Shown in pieces: positions 12,774 through 25,384 of a stretch of 64,000 nt of DNA; positions within the stretch are counted from its first letter, which is position 1; each line of letters begins with the position of its first letter. The notes beneath the pieces were generated by a model. It ran no database searches and was not told where the DNA came from. It saw only the letters and a list, made by a program, of their open reading frames with translations. The position numbers and the translations under genes are program-made. This stretch comes from Pseudoscleropodium purum (lineage: Eukaryota > Streptophyta > Bryopsida > Hypnales > Brachytheciaceae), in contig OZ017803.1 in NCBI GenBank assembly GCA_963969395.1, forward strand, positions 496,001 to 560,000, given 5' to 3'.

Positions 12774-13554
12774 ACTCCTTATATTGTATTGTCTTGATGT
12801 TTTGTAGCAAGAGCTCATAGCTTTATTTGAATATTCATTGCTTATTTAGTACTTGTTGTTTATTTTTCATTTTTCATTGTTCATTGTTTTTTTTTTTGTA
12901 GATTCATATTATTTTCATTAATATTTCTACAATATCCAATTGTGCCACATTATAATTTTCAGAATTTCATTGCATGTCATATTTCATTTTATTTTGAATG
13001 TTTTTTAATGAATTTGAACATAGGGTATTCAATGATGAAGATCACTATAATCATAGTTGGTAAAATTACTCATCACACATAAAAACTAATAGCATTTTGA
13101 AATCAATTAGTATAGGTAATACAAAATATCATTGTTCATGTAGTGTCCTATACATTAATATAATAATTTAATTGCACCTAATTAGTTTGACCCTAGGTTT
13201 TTAAAATGAACCCCTACATATTCTTACCTCAATTGTATTGCTTCTATTCATAAAAACCTAAGGTTGCTTTAGGATACACCTATTTTTAGTAGTTTGAAAA
13301 TTCATAGTTTATTCATAGGATGTCCCAAAAATGTAGAAGAAAATCTAAAATACTCACTGGCTTTGAAGTTCCCTCAAGATCGATAAAAAATTTATAGTAG
13401 CTAATCCATTTTTGATCACCTTCTATTTGGTTATATAGATTGCTTTTTTTTTTTTATCAATTGAAGATGAGCAATGAATAATTATGGCGTAGTTCCCAAC
13501 ATTGTTGTGGCACATTATGATTGGTTGCAAGATTTTCAATATTGCAATCTGCCC

Positions 13555-13805
13555 TTAGTTGATTTTGCAATCAACTTGTGGTTGGAAATAGAATGACCTA
13601 TATGACCAACATAGGTCAAACAAAATCTTCAACTAAAAAAATTCATAGTAATTACGTTTTGAAAAATAAAATTATGAAAAATGAGGGAATCTTTCAATTT
13701 TCAAAACTCTGTTTCTATACACTAAAAAATTTCCCCACTCAAGAAACTTGCACTTTGGATATGCGTAATTTGCTTAAGTGGTTGAAAATGGATCAACTAC
13801 CTTAG
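13555..13805 (+). repeat. Dispersed repeat R1, copy 2
   Basis: Colinear with 6110-6350 and with the split copy at 27540-28515. Shared blocks include ATAAAATTxTGAAAAAT and TGCTTAAGTGGTTGxAAATGG. No coding signal. Confidence 0.5.
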
Positions 13806-13891
13806 GAAAATTCATAATTGGAACCATGCTCAATTCCTTATTAAGATGTATTCAGGTGTACACAAAAATAGTGACTAAATTAGGTGGCCTT

Positions 13892-14281
13892 AGAGCATCG
13901 CCACCATTATACGGAAAATTTGACTCACCAAATGTCTCATTACGGGCTCCACAAATATCTTGTATGGATTCCCCGTGCCAAGTCCCCACTGTGAGACACA
14001 ATATCAAAGACATGTAGGCTACTATTCATGAAACTATTATTGCGTGTCCAATGAGTTGTTGAAATGGTAAGATCTCAACCAGTGAATTCCAAATTGGGGG
14101 GGGGGGGGGGCATAGAAAGAGTGATGAGCAACACGAGAGGATTCCGTGCCAAGCTCATAGTTTGGCGAGCCCGGGCTCTTGTATACCGTTGGGTGAGTCA
14201 ACAGTGTGGTAAAAAAAAGGAGCTCGGGCCCGACCATTTGCCTTTTGGCCATCTCTTCAGTGCCACGGTGCGGATGCTATT
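13892..14281. mobile_element. MITE-like element with a 15-G tract
   Basis: Starts AGAGCATCGCCACC and ends with a sequence whose reverse complement reads AGCATCCGCACC, an imperfect terminal inverted repeat (10 of 12). The interior is GC-rich relative to the flanks and contains an uninterrupted run of 15 G at 14096-14110. No coding capacity. Boundaries are approximate. Confidence 0.5.
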
Positions 14282-16080
14282 AACAATTAGCCAGATTGCC
14301 TTACCCCAAGAAAGTTACTTTACTTTACAAACCATCAAAGTCAACAAATACTTCTCCAGATATTTCCATTTGTACATATAGGTACAAATTACGGTGCAGT
14401 TAACCTTCAATTAACTTAGTGTAGGTTTGCAAATTGAGCAACCCAATGCCCAGAACTTCAGACTCTTCTTCTGTGACCATCCGTCGATCTCCAAACCTCT
14501 CATTCTGTGCAGCAAGCAAACCGAGGTCGGTTCACTGTTCATGAAACAACAGTACTCTTGATTCTCGAAGACTGTAACGCAGTTTCCGAAGTGCATGCAT
14601 CGACAGATTTCAAGGCATTCACCGAACCCGGAATTCAAGCGACGGAGGTTTATTACAACCCACCACCGACTTCCAAATCGAAGACCAAATTGCTGGGAAG
14701 GCGCGGCGGGAGACACGAAACTAATTTGAAGACCAAATTGAAGGGAGCCAGGGCCGGCATTGAAATCATGCAAATCAGTAATGAAAACTTAAGTCGGTGG
14801 TTGGGAACCGTTACCAACTCAACACGAATGTTAATGGAAGCACAATTAAGGCGTGGCCGGTCCGCTGTGAACTGAATCAGGTGAAAGCTCAGCTACAGAC
14901 CCTCAGTCATGCTTCCGAGTTCAATGGAATCACAGCAAATTTTATGCCTCTATTTAAGCAAAAAATCTCTTATCAGACTCTGTTTAACCTCCGTCGTTTT
15001 GGTTCATGTCTGCTTTACGGTGTCGATCTGACAAGAATGAGCATTTATGAAGATGAGGAATTGTAGAAAGTCACTTAGTTTTGCATCCCGAAATTGAGTG
15101 TTCAATTTGATTAAATTATATATATCAAAATTGCAACGTGTTACAGGTTTTAAGCTTTTTTTAGCTCACTTCTACTTGCACTTATTAATGTAGATTCAAA
15201 TTTTATGTTGGTTGGTTTTGCCCATGTAATGTAAAGTCAACCTGTAACTACACCCAATTCCAACCTACCTGAACATATTCTTGGCTACAATATGCACCTT
15301 TTGAGCCTAGGATTGATTGTAGGTACATCTGTTATGAACTCTACGAAAATTCGTCGTTCATTCATACAACATCCACAAATACTTGCTTAGAAAATCATGA
15401 ATCTCTTTCAAAAACTAATAATTTTTCTTATAGCAGGACTCATTCTTACAAGTTTATTCTGACTTCTTTAGGTGTAGCTCTCCATTAGGATGAGATCCTT
15501 GACACTTTCGAAAAGGAAAGTGTCATTGGAGTCGTATCGCAACTAACTCTGTTTTATTCTTGTATCATTTCATCGAGAACATGGTTAGAAGCGACGCATC
15601 TAAAACTAAACTGAGGCTTGCTTGAATCACATTGAAAATCGGTGGGATATGACACATGTAACGACACAGATGTTATTAATTTAAAATACAAAAGTTCACA
15701 CTGCAATTCGTCGGTGATGGTATGATCTCTTCTTACGCGGTTTTCCAAAAATAGTATTAATCAATCACCACGGCAGAATAACTCGGCATTTGATAATATC
15801 AGCTCCTGGGGACACAAATTACGAAGCTGACCATCGACAAAAAAGTTATAAACTGGAAGAAGCCAGGCATGAAACCCAGAGTCTTCGCTCAGGCTCTCGC
15901 CATTGGACCGGTTTCATCGATTCGAGGCAGCAACTCAGTACGTGAGTAAGCAGTCCGAAAGCCAGAAACGCCACAAAGGAAGTCATCACTCCCACCGTGC
16001 AATCGCAAATTTCAAGAGGGGGTTAACAGAAGCTAACTTACCTCCATGAAAGCTCCGCCATCTGAGTTCGAGTTGTGAGA
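14282..16080. other. Spacer and probable upstream region of the second small-protein gene
   Basis: Mixed composition. Open frames at 14411-14773 (-) and 14507-14875 (+) overlap each other and neither shows a domain, so I do not call a gene. The stretch nearest the minisatellite probably includes promoter and leader sequence. Confidence 0.4.
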
Positions 16081-16087
16081 ATCGGGC

Positions 16088-16690
16088 CGCAGCGACCTCG
16101 TAGGACTGTCTGAGTTGGAGTTGCGAGAGGAATTGCTGGCTGGTTTGCAAGAATTGGGCTGCAGCGACCTCGTATCACCGCCCGATTTGGAGTTGCGAGA
16201 GGGCATTGGCGTTGGATTTGTGAAAATCGGGCTGCAGCGACCTCGTATCACCGCCCGATTTGGAGTTGCGAGAGGACATTGACGTTAGATTTGTGAAAAT
16301 CGAGCTGCAGCGACCTCGTATCTCGCGTGATTCAGATTTGCGAGAAGAATTGCTGGTGGATTTGCAAGAATCGGTTGCAGCGACCTCGTACCACCGCCCG
16401 ACTTGGAGTTCTTTTCCAACGTTGGCCACCGACCCTCGTTGTGAGAAGATCGAATTTCTGGTGGATTTTCAAGATTTGGGCAGCAGCGACCTCGTACCGC
16501 TACCCGAATTGGAGTTGCCAGAGAAATTGCCGGTGTATTTACCAGAATCGAACTCTAGCGACCTCGTATCTCGCCTGATTCCGATTTGCGAGAAAATTGC
16601 TGGTGGGTTTGCCAGAAGCGAGCTGCAACTCCCTCGTACCACCACTCGATTCGAGTTGCGAGAAGAATTGCTGCTGGATTTGCAAGCATC
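16088..16690 (+). repeat. Minisatellite of about 72 bp in the leader of the second small-protein gene
   Basis: About eight diverged units with landmarks CTGCAGCGACCTCGTA (about 16088, 16160, 16232, 16304, 16376, 16481, 16553, 16625) and GAGTTGCGAGAGGAATTGCTGG. Most spacings are 72 bp, one is 73 and one about 105. The array ends eight bases before ATG 16698. From ATG 16260 the frame runs open through the array into the gene, giving a possible 146-residue repetitive extension of roughly 24-residue units (motifs such as LREELLVDLQES). Confidence 0.85.
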
Positions 16691-16697
16691 GATTAGA

Positions 16698-16991
16698 ATG
16701 GGGATGTGCGCCATTCGGGGTGTGGTGGTGAATACCGTTGAAGACGAGGACACTTCGCCGAGAAGCATCACAAGTAGCAGCAGTTGTGTGAGCAGCTGTT
16801 CCCAAGAATTGGAGGTCGTGGATTTCGAGCCTGCTGTAGCGCTCTGGCAAAGGACAATCCGCAAAGGCAGACGCTGTCGCCCTCTCTCCTTCTCGGGACT
16901 CATCATTTACGACGCTTCCGGCAATCAGCTGGAACATAGTCCGCGTCAGCCACGGGAGAATCGTGATGATCGCACCGAGCTCGTCGATTGA
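16698..16991 (+). CDS. Small plant-specific protein, MGMCA/WQRTIP family (copy 2)
   Basis: A 97-residue protein of unknown function. Start at ATG 16698, aligned with the MGMCA start of the paralogues at 906 and 25073. It begins MGMCAIRG like copy 1, then has an acidic DED, the SPRS motif and a Ser-rich run, and the conserved block ALWQRTIRKGRRCRPLSFSG (about residues 48-67), followed by LIIYDASGN. The C-terminus is short, charged and not conserved. An in-frame ATG at 16260 would add 146 repetitive residues encoded by the minisatellite; I prefer the short form because the other two copies lack such an extension. Gly2/Cys4 suggest membrane anchoring (inference). Confidence 0.85.
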   Translation: MGMCAIRGVVVNTVEDEDTSPRSITSSSSCVSSCSQELEVVDFEPAVALWQRTIRKGRRCRPLSFSGLIIYDASGNQLEHSPRQPRENRDDRTELVD

Positions 16992-19850
16992 AAACCCGAA
17001 ACCCATGATTGCAATCCTTTCTCACAATGACGGGCAACTCATTGAATTTGATGTAAAAATTTGGCTGTGACATTGCTTTAGTAAGGTTTGCAGGTAATTT
17101 GGACTTCACGGGTAGCGAATATGGAGCTTTTTTTTTCCTGCGAAATGTACCGTAGTTTCCCGATTTCGAGCTCGACTGGATGAGAGATTAGAGTCTTCTC
17201 CCTGGAAGCAGAGATTTTACTTTTTAACTTTTTGTTGTCTTTGCTGCAATCGAAGAGAGTTTGCTGCGAAAGCACGAGCATATATTAGCGAAGTAGAGAT
17301 TTTGCTTGGAAGTGTAAACATGCTTGAGGTAGAATAGAGCTTGATGATGCACAATTTTGATGATGGTATAATTTGTATAGCTTACTTCGGAGAATTTGAG
17401 AGCGGACACTGCTTCGGTGTCTCTTGAGCTCGATCTACTTGTAATGTTTACTAGTTTTCCAATATGCGTGCGCATATGGATATGTAAATGAATGCAGTAC
17501 GCGTTTGAGTTTTGGTTGGAAATATACAAAAGCCGTTGCAGATATTTGTGAGAGTGAAGGAAGTTTGCCAGTGTGTGGAGGGATATCACTCTTACTACTT
17601 GTTGGTGCAAATTCGTGGCATTTGTTGTAGACTTGAAGATCATCGGTAAGGAAATTACACCTAAAAGCATTCCCAAATGCATCCTAGCATGGCTGTTGGG
17701 TCTTGTTCGTGATCGAAAGAGGATTTCAGAGTGATTTCTTTTCGCTTGTGTTTTTAGGATGAACATAAACTAGGAATTTTTGAAATGTTGATTAAGGTGT
17801 GCTCGAAGCTGATCATGATCCTTCATGTTCAGAAGGTGTACATTATAGGCACACGTGTAGGAGTCGAATTTTTCATTAGGCTTGCAATTAGGTGTGGTTA
17901 GTCGATTTTATCACCTGTTTATTAGGCTTCAGTAAGCAAATTATTTGAGGTCTTGCTGGTTTTGACTCCCCCACATGGTAAGTAAACCACATTTCTCTTC
18001 CAAGTATTGATCAAAATCAACAATCGAACTTAGCGTTCTTTTTACTTCGCTTCACTTCACCCGAGTGTGAAAATCAAGACTCTTTCGTTTAGCTCCTCAA
18101 TCGATTTTCCTCCATTTTACCTTTTGGAATTTCGCACGCTGTTCAACAGCTCTCTTTGTAGAAGGTCACCAGCTACGCAATAGATCCACAAAACTTCAGT
18201 GAATCCAGATGATATCTACTCATTTGCGCCTGTAAGCTTGTCAGTATATCAGCACCCTGGGTTCCATAAATTGCTGCTACGAATGATGTTCCTGCACTTG
18301 TGTATCACCATGATGTTCGTTGGGAACTTGGGATCTGAAATTTGGTCGGTGGCGCAAAAAGCTTCCGCATCAGGGTTTGACCAGAGCATTGAGCATTACT
18401 TCCACCTCATTCTCAAAGCTATATACGTAGGTACAATGTTGAGTGTCTCTTGCAAGACTGCAACATTATTGAAGATGCGTGTGTACTTCAAGTGTCGTAA
18501 TTGTTTAGTGGCCACGCAGGACAGATGAAAGCTTAACTTATTCTTTTATATCCCAGCAGCAAGCATTAACATTCAGGCATGGGCTGTGTATCAGCAGCTT
18601 TCGCAGTGAGATAGCGTCAAGGAGGAAAGGCAAACCAACCTCCTGTTTTGGCTGTTTGGCGTCGAGAACAAAAAGAATCTCTGCAAGAGTTAGAACGGTA
18701 GCTCTGCCACACGTTTCACTCGCAAATGCACCCTCTGCTCCAAAACTTTTCTTGAAAGCTTGTGCAGTAGGTAAGCTCACGGAGACTCGAGAGTTACTGT
18801 GGAAGAACCAAAGTAACGTTCCTCAAATTTTACGCTCTGAAACTGACCAACGTTACACTCAAAATCTCTTCACCATGAAAACACACGGCTTCCTCTAAAA
18901 ACGAAGCTCTAGAATATTCTATATATTTGTCGCACCCGCCTCGACCCTACATTCACAGTCACCACATTTTAAAACAGTGGAAGAAGCATCTGAACGTGGT
19001 TTCGTTTTTCAACATAGCATCTGAACGATGGGTTGTTGAATCTTGTGGCACTTGGCAATTGCAAAGAGGATTCCACATTCTTTTAGCAAAGACTTTTTGG
19101 ACATCTCGTAAAGTAGAAACGTATTCTTTTACTGGTGGTGAAGTTTTTTTGCAAGCGCAAGTTGCTGGAAAGTTATGATGAGGGCGACTGAGCTGTTTCG
19201 GGAGACTTTTTTCACAGTCAAATTGTGAGACTCGTAGGGTCATAATCTCACCTCAACCACAGTTTTTTGTTTGCTCACTATAATGAGTCGATCTGCCAAA
19301 AAGCATCTTGTGTGCTCTCATTGTGTTCAGAAAGATGTCATTCACATGGAGCCATCAGTGTGTTACAAAATGCACAGCTGTGTTGAGCAGACTCAAACAA
19401 TAGCTTCGATTTCTGCCGTTAGTACCGTTAGTACCCGTCTGAATTAGTTCCAGACACTGACGGAGCAAACGGAGCTTGAATGTGTTTGGGATGATGAGTG
19501 CGTGACGACGGTAGTTATTGTCTCTCGCATATGCCAAAGTGTCAAGTTAAGATTTTTTTTTTATCACAAAATGCTTTTTGGCAGAAATAAAATTTACAGT
19601 AACATTCTTCCTTAAACATTACCCACGTGGGGGTCGGTGGTTTTGTAGCCAGTCTGTATTGTCACGCTGGCTGCCAGCACCTTTTCATACAGTAGGGACC
19701 GGCCATGGAACGAAAATTTGCATCAATTACTTCATCTCTAGCTCACATGAGATTTTGTTCCTTTGCCCCCACCTTTTTTTTCTCAAGTTTTAAAAAACTA
19801 AAAAATTAACTAAGTGACTGAAAAATAATTACATTCATGCAAAGTATTTG
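16992..19850. other. Unassigned region
   Basis: Composition is fairly balanced. The first few hundred bases are probably the 3' UTR of the gene ending at 16991. Open frames at 17224-17766 (-), 18199-18528 (+) and 18538-18780 (-) have no recognisable domain and no homologue in the window. A spliced gene cannot be ruled out. Confidence 0.35.
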
Positions 19851-19852
19851 AG

Positions 19853-20364
19853 GTAGTCTGCTCTTAACTTTTAAACGCCAAAGGGGTGACCCTTAAAATC
19901 ATCTTTTTCTATTACCTTGTGAATCACTAGCCTCCAAAACTAGGAAAGTAGTCATTGCAAGTCGAACTATTGTAGAAGATCTTCCCTTTCCAAAACAAAT
20001 TTTGAGGATGAATAGTTGCTCTTTTGTCCTATACAGTTTGATTCCCTGTCATCCATTGGACACAAAATGTCTGCCTTGGTATTCAAGGATTAAAGTGACC
20101 TTTTAATAGTTGATTGCATTTTGGGGGGAAGCTAAATTCTTTTAAAAAAATTCAAAAAAATTTGGTAGGGAGAAAAATGAAATTGGCATCTAACCCAAGT
20201 TGTTTCATATTTTTTGGATCTTCATGGAATTAGTTGTAAATTTTTGAAGTTAAACTGTAATGGGGACTATTGTAAAAGTGTTGACTTCTTGAAATGTACA
20301 CTATTGGTACACTGAAGAAAGAAAAGTGTACCTCCACGTCATGATTGCTTTTAGAGTAGACTAC
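19853..20364 (-). mobile_element. MITE-like element, family GTAGTCTGCTC (copy 3, interrupted)
   Basis: Starts GTAGTCTGCTCTTAA and ends GAGTAGACTAC. Its right half is the reverse complement of the interior of copies 5498-5795 and 28855-29135 (GAAATGTACAC, AATTAGTTGTAAATTTTTGAAGTT). The extra 200 bp or so near the left resemble dispersed repeat sequence near 6360-6480, so the copy is either a longer version or carries an insertion. Confidence 0.6.
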
Positions 20365-21099
20365 TTTACGACTAATAAAAATTCAATGCAATCAGGATCC
20401 CCAACAAAGTTTGTCAAACTAGAGGCCTTATATATCTCAAGTTGGACATGATTGCTTCATGTTAGAAATCTTGGAGTTTATACATAACATTGTTAACCAA
20501 TCTAAACCATCTCCCTTTGAAGATTGGAAGAATCCCTCATTGGATCAATAGGACTAAATTTTTCTTAATTTGTAGACTAAATCATTCGCTGGTTGGAAAG
20601 TTGCAATGTTAAGGAATTTGCTTTCTGGGGGAGCAAAAGGGATCCCTTTTGATGGTAGTCAATAATGTTATGATACAATATAACGAATCCTTTAACAACG
20701 CAACATTCCTGTAATATATTTATATAATTATTGTACATAATACAATGGTTAGAAATTAGAAATGTGTTCTACCCAATATAAAATTTGCCTTATAGTAAAA
20801 ATAACAAAAATGCAAGTCCAATTAAAGACCATTTTGAATGAAGAGTTTGTTGTTGTTGGGGTAATTTGAAAACATTTAAAAAAAGTAGTACTACTAGTGA
20901 TCCGGGGGGGAGTTGTATTAATACTAGGTGGTGAATATTACTAAAATTTATGTTTTTTTCACTGTAAAGAACACACAATTTTTTGTTACATCAAACTGTA
21001 AATGCAGCATGTTTTTGCAAACAAGAGGATGTTAGAGATTTAAAGGCAATGGGTGATAGAATTGGAATAGATATTGCAGTGAATTGTACATGTCAGTGA

Positions 21100-22320
21100 A
21101 AAACAATGCTATGTTAGGAAAATCAAGTACATTCAATGAGACATCCAAAAAAACATCAACATGTTTTTTTGTAATGTTCCAAAAAACATAACAAAATTAC
21201 ATCATTAGGGGTTTATAGTTTGACTATGGATAAGTTTGTAGAAGATACTTAGGGTTGAGGTAAAACACTAACCAAAGTTGAAAAAAACAAGGTAAGGGTA
21301 GACATATGATAGTTTTTTTGCAAAAAATTAAATATAAAATGGCACTTGATGTAGTCTCCTAAGAGAATGACGTTAGCACACTTCAATACCATCTAAGAAT
21401 TAAATTTTTTTTTCACATCATCTAAAACATCAACTAAAACGTTAAGATGTTTTTTGAGACATTAACGAAGACATCAACTAAGACGTTTAAATGTTTTTTT
21501 AGACATCAACTAAAACAAAGTTGTGTTTATGAGGATGCTCATGTTTAAAATTATATTTTTCATACAACTCCAAAGTTCTATATATCCCATATGGTTTGTC
21601 TTCCCTCTTACAACCCATTGTTATAAACAACCTTATTTTCTCACATCAATATATTCACAATAATTGACTTTTCAAGTCAAATATGATATATATATATATA
21701 GTATAATGTATTTTGTATGGTGTATAATATATATTGTATAATGTATGGCATATTTTGTATGGTATGTGAATGTTTTAGTTGACATTGCAAAATGTTTAAA
21801 CATCTAAGTTGATGTCTCAAAAAATTGAGACATATTCATCAAGTATGTCCAAGAAGATGTTGTTTGTCATGTCTTTATGTCTCCATAGACATGCTGTAAC
21901 ACATGGTGGATGCTACATGAAGTTCAAATAAATTATTCTCAAATCACTATTGACGTTTACAAAACCATATGCACGTTACAACAAATGTCCAAATTGACAA
22001 GGCCCAATGTATTGATGACGTCAGCAAAGGCCCAAATGAAAAAGTTATTGATGTGGCATTTCTTGCCTTATTGGCACTGACGTGGAGGTCAAATAGCAAC
22101 CACATGGCAACTTTTCATGACCTTCAAAGTTCATGTTTTTTGTGATGTCTTCTAAAATTTCCTTGAAATCAAACCATATATTTTTTTTTAAATTTATGTT
22201 TTTTGGCATATCTAACTTGACACATGTTTTGGGACATCCTTGTTAACATGGTTGACGTTCAAATTGATGTACTTACTATGTTTTTTTGCTTATTATAAAA
22301 AACGTAGGTTTCTTATAGTG
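21100..22320. mobile_element. CACTA-like transposon remnant (right end)
   Basis: TTTCTTATAGTG at 22309-22320 is the reverse complement of CACTATAAGAAA, the typical terminus of plant CACTA (En/Spm) elements. The sequence inward is rich in short repeats around ACATCAAC / GTTGATGT and GACATC in both orientations (21130-21180, 21425-21510, 21770-21840, 22225-22275), as expected for a subterminal region. I did not find the matching left terminus, and no transposase is visible, so this is a remnant or non-autonomous copy with an approximate left edge. Confidence 0.45.
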
Positions 22321-23439
22321 TTTAGAATGGTCAATTTTACATTTTGAGTCCTTTTCTAGCTAATTCAAGGTCCTTCATTTCAAATATAAAATCATCAAAA
22401 ATTCTAAATCTTGTCATCTTTAGTCAAGGATAAGTTATTACATTTTCTCCAAGATAGCAATTTGAAACAAAGCTTCAAATTTCTCCCCTCCAAGGAACCT
22501 TCGTATGTAGCACTTCTTGAGAGTAATCTTAGTTCGACTAGCCATGCTTCAAAGGCATGAGTTGGGGTAGCTAGATGTATTGTAATTGGATAATTGCAAA
22601 GAATACCTCATTGACCTATTTTCCATTACACATTCAATGTGGAGGTTGTTTTGTGCCATAAGTATTGCAAAAATGATTGAATGAACACAAAATTCAAAAG
22701 TAAGCTTCCTATAGCAATAGAAAATGCATTTGAGTTTTTTCAAAATTAATTCAATAGGTGTAATTGAATTTTGAATATACATCATATGTACAGTTGGGTG
22801 TTTTTTAGTACTATCGAGTATTTTTTTTGACGAGTTACATTGTCAAATTTAGTAGGTGAAGTCTTCTAGTAGAAATACACCTTCTCAAGAGAGGGATTTC
22901 CAAAAACATGTTCCAAGTGTGTTTTGCATTAGCTTAAAGTATGCTATACTCAAGTTGAATTTATGATGAATGCAATTTTTTTTTAGTTCTAGCTTTGATC
23001 TTCCTTCTTTGCTCTTAAATGGCAACAATGGAACACTTTTAAAATAAAATTTTCAAGTGTATTTTCTAATTTAAAAAAATAAAAATATGGAAGTCTCATT
23101 TTCTAACATAAATTGCAGCCCATGGCTCAAAATAGTATTTTAGGCTCATACACAGAAAGACTCAACAATGTTAGCTAGTGGAGGCCCATAGCACCTCCTA
23201 TTTGTCAATGTGAATTGTTTTTATGATGAAGATTGAAAGTATTGCCATCCATCCTTGTCATCCAATGATAAATGTTTGAGTACATGCTAAAATTGTAGAT
23301 TTGAAATCTAGTTGACCATCCAGATTTCATATTCCCTACCCTCAATAGTACTAAAGGTGAGTTAAGTGACTCATAGTACAGAGTACAAAAAGTACTAAGA
23401 GGTTGAAAATTTAAAAACGCAATACATAATAGAATTATT
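22321..23439. other. AT-rich spacer, nothing recognised
   Basis: No open frame with protein character and no paired repeat ends seen. Confidence 0.45.
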
Positions 23440-23740
23440 TCTTGCAATCACCCAATTCAAGTTAAGGTAGGTACACCCAAATTGCCATCTATCCTATGTG
23501 TACATCTCTAAAGTAAGTTTTGTACCTATGTGGAAAAAATGCTTTTAGAATCAAACTTTATTTCTTAATAACTTTTGCATACAATATCCAAATACCACGT
23601 TCAATGGTGTGTTGGAACCTCCTTTCACTTGCCAGCAAGATCATATGAAAATCTGACCAGTCTCATAATAGCAAATAGGCTCTGCAGCAAAAAATGTCGG
23701 TTTTGGGAGTACCTTCGTTACAGCAACTTTCCAGTGAAGA
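23440..23740 (+). repeat. Left long inverted repeat flanking the third small-protein gene
   Basis: Diverged reverse complement of 26190-26480. Shared landmarks are TGTACATCTC, CACCTATGTG, CATAACTTTTGCAT, TATCCAAAT, TTGGAACCTCCTT and ACCTTCGT, all in inverted order on the right. The arms are about 300 bp, enclose about 2.4 kb and contain the gene at 25073-25384. The layout resembles the long terminal inverted repeats of Mutator-like elements, but outer ends and target duplications are not defined. Confidence 0.55.
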
Positions 23741-25072
23741 AATTTACTCCACCATAGCCGGTTTTCCTTGCTACTGAGAGAGGTGATACGTACCAAAGCT
23801 CATTACGAATCATCTGACCGGAAGGAGACAGCCATTTGTTTACACACAAAACGACAAGTTCTACAGTAACTCAACCTCAAGTTGCCATGAGCGACCAGAG
23901 ATCCTGAAGTCCAATTCTCGTGAGGATCCGTGACTCCAGTCCAACGTGCACAATAATAAACAAATTAAACCGCCGCTAATCTGGAATTTCAACAAAGCGA
24001 ATCGTGTCAGGGGCCTACGATTCAAGAATCATGGCCAGGCGGTCCAACAGAATTGGACCCCGCCTCTCCCTTTCGTTTTCTAGGTTTTTTCCATGGACCT
24101 TCCCTTCCGGATCTTCCCTTCAAGTCTGCAAGAATTCGATGAAATCATGCGATCCAGGGCCGGGGGGAATCGAAACGATCCACGTACAAGTGCACCATTC
24201 CGAACCGCCAATATAATCTTCTTAGCTTCCATTCCATTTGCATATGTAAAGGTTGTTGGCTTCTCCGGGACGGAAGGATGTCGATCTACAGTGCCTTGGT
24301 AAGGTTTCTATAATTAGTGACGATTTTGTCAAGGGAAATAGCGCACAACTGTTGGACCAGAGACCGAGTCGCCTCGACGAGAATTCGAGGAAGAGAGAAC
24401 ATGCTATTAATCGATCTCATGCTAACTTAATTGATTAATCTCACGCTAAACTTAATTAGTTAATCTCAGGCTTCAAGTGTGTATGCCAGTCTGTTAGGGT
24501 GGTCCAAGTCAAACATTACGACCGGGTTCAGTTCGGGTGGGTTTCCAAAAAGCAAATCAAAGGGGAAAAATCAATGAGAAACTAAACGATCACCATCGAC
24601 AATCAGGTCGTCAGGCATGGTATAGGTCGTAATGACGTGCGTGCAGCAGGCTTTCATTGATGTACGTGCTTGCTTCCTTTGTAACTAGTCTCTAGCTGAT
24701 GAGCCATTGATCGATAACTTACATATAAACGCAGCTGTTCTTGGTGCTCTCCTCTCAATGCTGATCGGCATCTCCACTTCCTGTAGTCGAATTCGATCTC
24801 CTTTTGCTTCTTGATCGAGAACCGCTCCAATCAGTTTCCAGTTTTGTCCCTTCGATTGGATACCTGCTTTCTCAGTCCCACAGAGAGCTGAGTAGGATAC
24901 ATTTTCATTACTTAGATCGGATGGAGTTAAACTCAAGCTTCGGAAACTAGCTAGTAGCAGCCACAGACTAGTATCTTCGACTCTATTCTTCCACTGTGAT
25001 ACTTAGCGCCTTCGATTCGGTTCCGAGATTCTACTGCTTAGCGAAACCTGGAGATTGAGATATCGAGCAGCA

Positions 25073-25384
25073 ATGGGGATGTGTGCCATGTACAATTTTT
25101 GCAAGTACGGTCCGCGTCCACTGCACTCCACCCACGAGCTGGAGTACGACGACGACTCGCCTCGAAGTGGCAGCAGCAGCAGTGATGGAACCCTAATGCT
25201 AGGGACTGGTAATACAAGGCGTAGAACTAAAAGCATCGACCAGCAATCCGCGCTTTGGAAGCGCACCATCCCCAAAGGCCGGCGCTGTGAGCCTCTGGAT
25301 TTCTCGGGACTCATTCTGTACGACGAGCACGGCAACCGTCTGGATCAATTCACACCCAGTGAGCGCCCACCGTTGGGCGCGTAA
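25073..25384 (+). CDS. Small plant-specific protein, MGMCA/WQRTIP family (copy 3)
   Basis: A 103-residue protein of unknown function. Start at ATG 25073, aligned with its paralogues; an in-frame ATG at 25055 would add only six residues. It reads MGMCAMYN, then the acidic and Ser-rich region with SPRS (about residues 30-41), a basic RRRTKS, and the conserved block ALWKRTIPKGRRCEPLDFSG (about 64-83), followed by LILYDEHGN. Of the three copies its core looks closest to the flowering-plant consensus as I remember it. It sits between two inverted 300-bp repeats (23440-23740 and 26190-26480), so it could have been moved by a transposon. No tandem repeat is seen in its leader. Confidence 0.87.
   Translation: MGMCAMYNFCKYGPRPLHSTHELEYDDDSPRSGSSSSDGTLMLGTGNTRRRTKSIDQQSALWKRTIPKGRRCEPLDFSGLILYDEHGNRLDQFTPSERPPLGA

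Noticed and set aside
17224..17766. 180-residue minus-strand open frame
   Set aside because: It lies antisense to the probable 3' UTR of the small-protein gene ending at 16991, has no domain, and reads like chance sequence rich in His, Ser and Thr.
18199..18528. 109-residue open frame with hydrophobic stretches
   Set aside because: No recognisable family, no paralogue in the window and no supporting splice or promoter context.
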